Below, in pieces: positions 60,521 to 64,000 of a DNA stretch of 64,000 nt; position 1 is the stretch's first letter; each line of letters starts with the position of its first letter. The position numbers and the translations under genes are program-made. Below the pieces are notes generated by a model, which saw only the letters and a list, made by a program, of their open reading frames with translations, was not told where the DNA came from and searched no databases. Location: assembly GCA_023228995.1 (NCBI GenBank), contig JALOAD010000017.1, positions 1-64,000 on the forward strand. Direction: 5' to 3'. The DNA is from JALOAD01 sp023228995 [NCBI: Candidatus Muiribacterium halophilum]. GTDB lineage: Bacteria > Muiribacteriota > Muiribacteriia > Muiribacteriales.

Positions 60521-60814
60521 GAAAAACAGGAAAAGGGTTTGTGCATAAATGCACGATGTTCTAAAACAAGATAGTTCGCTATGCTCACGATATAGTTTTA
60601 CGAGTAAAACTAGGTTTAAACCTTGAGCGAAGCTCAAAATCGCTGACAATCATAATATTATAAGTCAGCAATCTATGCTGAAGTCATAATATGACAAAGC
60701 ATAAAACCTGCCTTGTCAATATAACAAGGTAATATTTGTTATTTCCTTTGATTTCTGATATAATATACTTTAATAATAATTTTTAAAGAGAGGGCACTTT
60801 TTTTGGAGGCCCTT
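60521..60814. other. Intergenic region with four short hairpins
   Basis: Hairpins: GTGCAT-AA-ATGCAC (60541-60554), GTTTTAC-GA-GTAAAAC (60594-60609), TTGAGC-GAA-GCTCAA (60622-60636) and CCTTGT...ACAAGG (60711-60728). None has a U-tract. An AGTCATAATATGAC-like segment resembles 13266-13290. A promoter for the clostripain genes follows. Confidence 0.7.
60736..60764 (+). promoter_or_regulatory. Promoter of the clostripain gene pair
   Basis: TTGTTA (60736-60741), 17-bp spacer, extended -10 TG-A-TATAAT (60756-60764). Leader of about 45 nt to the first gene. Confidence 0.8.
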
Positions 60815-62602
60815 ATGAAAGCTAATAAATTCTTCAACAGTACTATTCTATTTTTTTTATTTTTTTTTATAATTTCTTTTAATATGTGCTATTCAGCACA
60901 GCCTGAATGGACTGTTATGGTTTATCTTTGTGCAGATAACAATCTTGAACCTTATTCAATTGAAGATGTTGATGAGATGGAATCGGTTTTTTCTCAAGTT
61001 CATGGTGTAGAAGTAATAATATTATGGGATAGAGCTGAAGGTTATTCAACAGCTGATGGAAACTGGACAGGGACTAGAATATACAGGATAAAAGCAGATT
61101 CTACTGTAGGTGCTTGTAAATCAGAACTTCTTGTTGATTTGGATGAAAAAAATATGGGAGATTCTCAGACATTAAAAGATTTTCTTGTTTTTTGTGCTGA
61201 TAATTATTTAGGTAAGCAGAATATGCTTATTATGTGGGACCATGGTAATGGATGGCTTAGGGATGAAGAAAAACCTCATAATAAATCTATATGTTCTGAT
61301 GATTATTCAAATGATCATCTTAATATGTTTGAACTTCAGGAAGGATTATCTGTTTTTAAAGCTAAAACAAAGAAAAAGCTTGATATTATAGGTTTTGATG
61401 CTTGTCTTATGCAACTTATTGAAGTAGGACTAATTATAGCTGATTATGCTGATTATATGGTTGCTTCTGAGCAGACTGAACCTGGTGGTGGATGGCCTTA
61501 TGATAAAGTTATTCCTCAATTTTATATTAATAAAGATAGCAAAGATAATATATGTAAAAATATTGTTGATGAATATATAAAATATTATGATGGAATGCCA
61601 GGTTGCTGGAATGTAACTCTTTCAACAATTAATCTTAATAAACTTCTTGATATTACTTTAAGTATGAAAAAGCTTAACTCAGCTTTATATATCAATATGC
61701 CTCATATTTTTAGAGAATTTAAAAAAGCTTATGGCTCGGCAGTTTATTTTTCTTATGATTTTTATGTAGACCTTTATCATTTTCTTTCTCTTTTACATCA
61801 AAATGTTAATGATAATGAAATAAAAAGATTATCAAAAGAAGTACTTGAAAAAGTTTACGATTCAATTGTATATAACAAAGTTACTTTTAATAACACTGTA
61901 TATCAAGATGAAATAAAAATGGATAATGCAGCAGGACTTGCTTTTTATGCTCCTTACAGACCAGGAGATTATTATCCTGATTATTCTCAAATGTATTTTG
62001 CTTCAATATCAAGATGGGATGCTGTTATTATGAAGTATTTTTCAATACTTACAGGTTCAAATAATGAAATAATGACTTCTCAGTTTGAACCTATTGAATT
62101 TGAAGTATATAGAGCAAAAAAAGTAAAAAAAGATTATGAATATTCAAAAGTAACACAAAAAGATTTTATGCATGGTTATGATTTTATAGTTGGGAATTAT
62201 CCATACTCGCCTTATGAAGATGATTATTATCAGGTTTATGTTAAATTCAATGTAGATATATTCGGTTATGATACATCTTCAGTTGTTCTTGATAATGCAA
62301 TTTTATACTATAATGGAGCACAAATTAGACTTGATAATAAAGATATTGTTGCTATAACTAAAAGTTCAAGTAAAGGTAATTATATACAGGATTCAGATAT
62401 GGATTTATTGTCTGATATTAAATTTACCACAAGTTCTATAACAGGTTTGTTATTTAAACAAAAAATTAGTAAATGGATGAAAAAAGAAGAACAACAAACA
62501 GGCATTGTTATTGGATATGGAATGCTTGGAAAACAACCAGGATTTATTAAAGGATTAAAAAAAGAAAAAATAAGGTTAGTATTGCAATATCATTATGAAT
62601 GA
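60815..62602 (+). CDS. Secreted clostripain-family (C11) cysteine peptidase
   Basis: 595 residues from ATG 60815 (GGAGG 5 bp upstream). Signal peptide (residues 1-30, ends CYSAQ). The C11 caspase-like domain begins EWTVMVYLCADNNLEP. Catalytic His is H143 in MWDHGNGW and catalytic Cys is C197 in FDACLMQ, in the standard spacing. A second domain (from about residue 420) is beta-rich, perhaps for substrate or wall binding. Clostripains cut after Arg/Lys. Followed after 21 bp by a paralogue lacking the catalytic residues. Confidence 0.93.
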   Translation: MKANKFFNSTILFFLFFFIISFNMCYSAQPEWTVMVYLCADNNLEPYSIEDVDEMESVFSQVHGVEVIILWDRAEGYSTADGNWTGTRIYRIKADSTVGACKSELLVDLDEKNMGDSQTLKDFLVFCADNYLGKQNMLIMWDHGNGWLRDEEKPHNKSICSDDYSNDHLNMFELQEGLSVFKAKTKKKLDIIGFDACLMQLIEVGLIIADYADYMVASEQTEPGGGWPYDKVIPQFYINKDSKDNICKNIVDEYIKYYDGMPGCWNVTLSTINLNKLLDITLSMKKLNSALYINMPHIFREFKKAYGSAVYFSYDFYVDLYHFLSLLHQNVNDNEIKRLSKEVLEKVYDSIVYNKVTFNNTVYQDEIKMDNAAGLAFYAPYRPGDYYPDYSQMYFASISRWDAVIMKYFSILTGSNNEIMTSQFEPIEFEVYRAKKVKKDYEYSKVTQKDFMHGYDFIVGNYPYSPYEDDYYQVYVKFNVDIFGYDTSSVVLDNAILYYNGAQIRLDNKDIVAITKSSSKGNYIQDSDMDLLSDIKFTTSSITGLLFKQKISKWMKKEEQQTGIVIGYGMLGKQPGFIKGLKKEKIRLVLQYHYE

Positions 62603-62623
62603 GGTTTTTCAAAGGAGTTATTT

Positions 62624-64000
62624 ATGAAAAGATATTTTTTAATTTTAATAATGTTTATTTTAAGTATTATGGCTTTTGGACAAAATGAATGGACTGTTAT
62701 GATATATATGGCAGCAGATAATGATTTTGAAGCAGCTTCTTTTAATGCAGTTGATGAAATGGAAAAAATCGGAAGCCTTTATAATGGTTATAGTGATATT
62801 GAATTTGTTGTTTTATGGGATAGAGCACCAGGTTATCTAGTTACAAATCCAGACTGGACTGGAACAAGAATATATACAATAAAAAAAGATACACAAGTGG
62901 GAGTTATAAATTCTGATTATATAAATTTTTATCCAGCTGAAGCTAATATGGGCGATCCTGAAACTTTAAAGAACTTTGTGAGATATTGTGACATTAATCA
63001 TAATGCAAAAAACTATTCACTTATAATGTGGGGTTTTGGTGATGGCTGGTACAATGAAAGAAATGGTTCAAGAGCAGTATGTTATGATTCAACTTCAAAT
63101 AATGATTTTTTAACAATACAAGAATTAGAAGATGCATTCCCAGTAATAAATAGTATATTAAAGAAAAACATAAAAATCCTTGGTTTTGACGCTTCAATGA
63201 TGCAAATGGTAGAAGTTATGACAGCAGTTAGTATGGGAGCAGATATAATGATTGGTTCTCAGCAGGTTCAACCAGGATTTTGGCCTTATGAGAAGGTTTT
63301 TCAGGCGTTTATTGATAATTATGGTTATCCAGAAAAAATAAGCTCTGCAATTGTAAAAGCTTATACACAAAAATATGAGGGTCAAACTGATTTTAATGTA
63401 TGTCTTTCAGCAGTGGATTTAAGTAAGATTTATGACCTTGTTTGGAGAATAAAAAGATTTCAGCAATATTTGAACACATCATTTGTTAAAAATTTTGAAA
63501 CATTCAAAAATTCAGTTAATGAAGCTTGTCATTTTAATAGAAATGAAAATGCAGATCTTTATCATTTTTTAGGAGTTTTTGCAAGAGATGTAAAAGATAA
63601 AAAGCTTGATAGATTGGCAGTTGATGTACTTTTAGCAATATATGATACAGTAATTGAAAACAGCATAACCCAGACAAATCCAATATCTTCACAAAGTGCA
63701 GTTGATATTTCTAAAGCTCATGGAATTTCAGTATATTTACCGTTTAGAAGAGATATTTATCTTAAAGAATCATATGAAAAACTCAGATTTTCAAAAGATT
63801 CAGGCTGGAGAGATATATTAAATAAATTTCTTGATTATTATCAGACAGGAAGCTCATTTACAATTAGTAAAAAAATAAAACCTACTGAGATAAAAGTACT
63901 TAAAATGGAAAAAAATTCCTCAGAACATATTTATACAGATGTAACATTCTCACATTTTGATAGTGGTTTTAAATATATGTTTGGTAATTTTCCTTATGGA
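62624..64000 (+). CDS. Clostripain-family pseudoenzyme (partial at window end)
   Basis: Starts MKRYFLILIMFILSIMAFG (signal peptide) and EWTVMIYMAADNDFE, clearly paralogous to the preceding protein. The His position reads F138 (MWGFGDGW instead of MWDHGNGW) and the Cys position S191 (FDASMMQ instead of FDACLMQ), so cysteine peptidase activity should be lost. The frame is otherwise open and conserved for 459 codons to the window end, so it is not a decayed gene. AAGGAG 6 bp before ATG; co-transcribed with the active gene. Confidence 0.88.
   Translation, partial: MKRYFLILIMFILSIMAFGQNEWTVMIYMAADNDFEAASFNAVDEMEKIGSLYNGYSDIEFVVLWDRAPGYLVTNPDWTGTRIYTIKKDTQVGVINSDYINFYPAEANMGDPETLKNFVRYCDINHNAKNYSLIMWGFGDGWYNERNGSRAVCYDSTSNNDFLTIQELEDAFPVINSILKKNIKILGFDASMMQMVEVMTAVSMGADIMIGSQQVQPGFWPYEKVFQAFIDNYGYPEKISSAIVKAYTQKYEGQTDFNVCLSAVDLSKIYDLVWRIKRFQQYLNTSFVKNFETFKNSVNEACHFNRNENADLYHFLGVFARDVKDKKLDRLAVDVLLAIYDTVIENSITQTNPISSQSAVDISKAHGISVYLPFRRDIYLKESYEKLRFSKDSGWRDILNKFLDYYQTGSSFTISKKIKPTEIKVLKMEKNSSEHIYTDVTFSHFDSGFKYMFGNFPYG

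Overview
The window is a very AT-rich chromosomal segment (standard code, TGA used as stop) carrying the replication origin of a bacterium. Genes left of about 8.1 kb (gyrA, gyrB, remB-like, DUF721/DciA-like, recF, dnaA) read leftward. Almost everything to the right reads rightward from the AT-rich intergenic region with DnaA boxes at 8.2-8.5 kb, as expected for replication leaving oriC in both directions. The envelope looks diderm: there is an SLH-domain porin of the OmpM type, a second outer-membrane beta-barrel protein, and both end in Phe. The presence of RemA and RemB homologues, the YicC-RemA-Gmk-CoaBC order and an IspH-S1 pair are Firmicutes-like. Together these suggest a deep-branching low-GC diderm lineage (for example a candidate phylum near Thermotogota or diderm Firmicutes). 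I cannot name it from sequence alone.

Layout. 0-9 kb: gyrase/recF/dnaA block, with dnaN missing from its usual place, then oriC. 9-17.8 kb: rpmH-rnpA-yidD-yidC-jag-mnmE, two tandem mnmG paralogues and rsmG. 17.9-28 kb: a TPR protein, a small membrane protein, rseC-like, ispH, an eight-domain ribosomal protein S1, then gap, pgk and tpiA. 28-36 kb: comEC and comEA, a secreted TPR protein, ridA, a LysM/M23 peptidase and tRNA-Gly(CCC). 36-42 kb: a MerR-like regulator and two outer-membrane proteins. 42.5-49.3 kb: class II aldolase, rqcH, ktrA-ktrB and two near-identical single-domain GIY-YIG nucleases. 49.5-54.4 kb: TGS-kinase, yicC, remA, gmk, coaBC. 54.6-59.2 kb: a tight operon of HpcH-type aldolase, ATP-grasp enzyme, FMN alpha-hydroxyacid oxidase, SpsG-like protein and LysM protein. 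59.2-64 kb: a UDP-sugar dehydrogenase and two tandem clostripain-family proteins, the second lacking both catalytic residues and cut by the window edge.

The intergenic space from 19.7 to 49.3 kb is packed with repeats of several families. The commonest is a 31-bp CCGG-stem hairpin (at least 22 copies). Pairs of it bracket seven copies of a roughly 250-290 bp core. Inverted pairs bracket the two GIY-YIG genes exactly, and the hairpin orientation flips at each of these genes. This is the best candidate here for an undescribed system: a REP-like palindrome family possibly mobilised by a small GIY-YIG nuclease. Other repeats are a 150-bp TIR element flanking the gyrA-dnaA-oriC block, a second core family related to the first, long GTGAAATGG hairpins, and a mirror-image repeat pair around the SLH porin gene.

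How the genes work together: the first 18 kb is the conserved replication, tRNA-modification and membrane-insertion core. Gap, Pgk, TpiA and the aldolase cover four steps of glycolysis. ComEC and ComEA suggest natural DNA uptake. The LysM, M23, SLH and clostripain proteins form an envelope and secreted layer. All functional calls rest on motif recognition without database searches.
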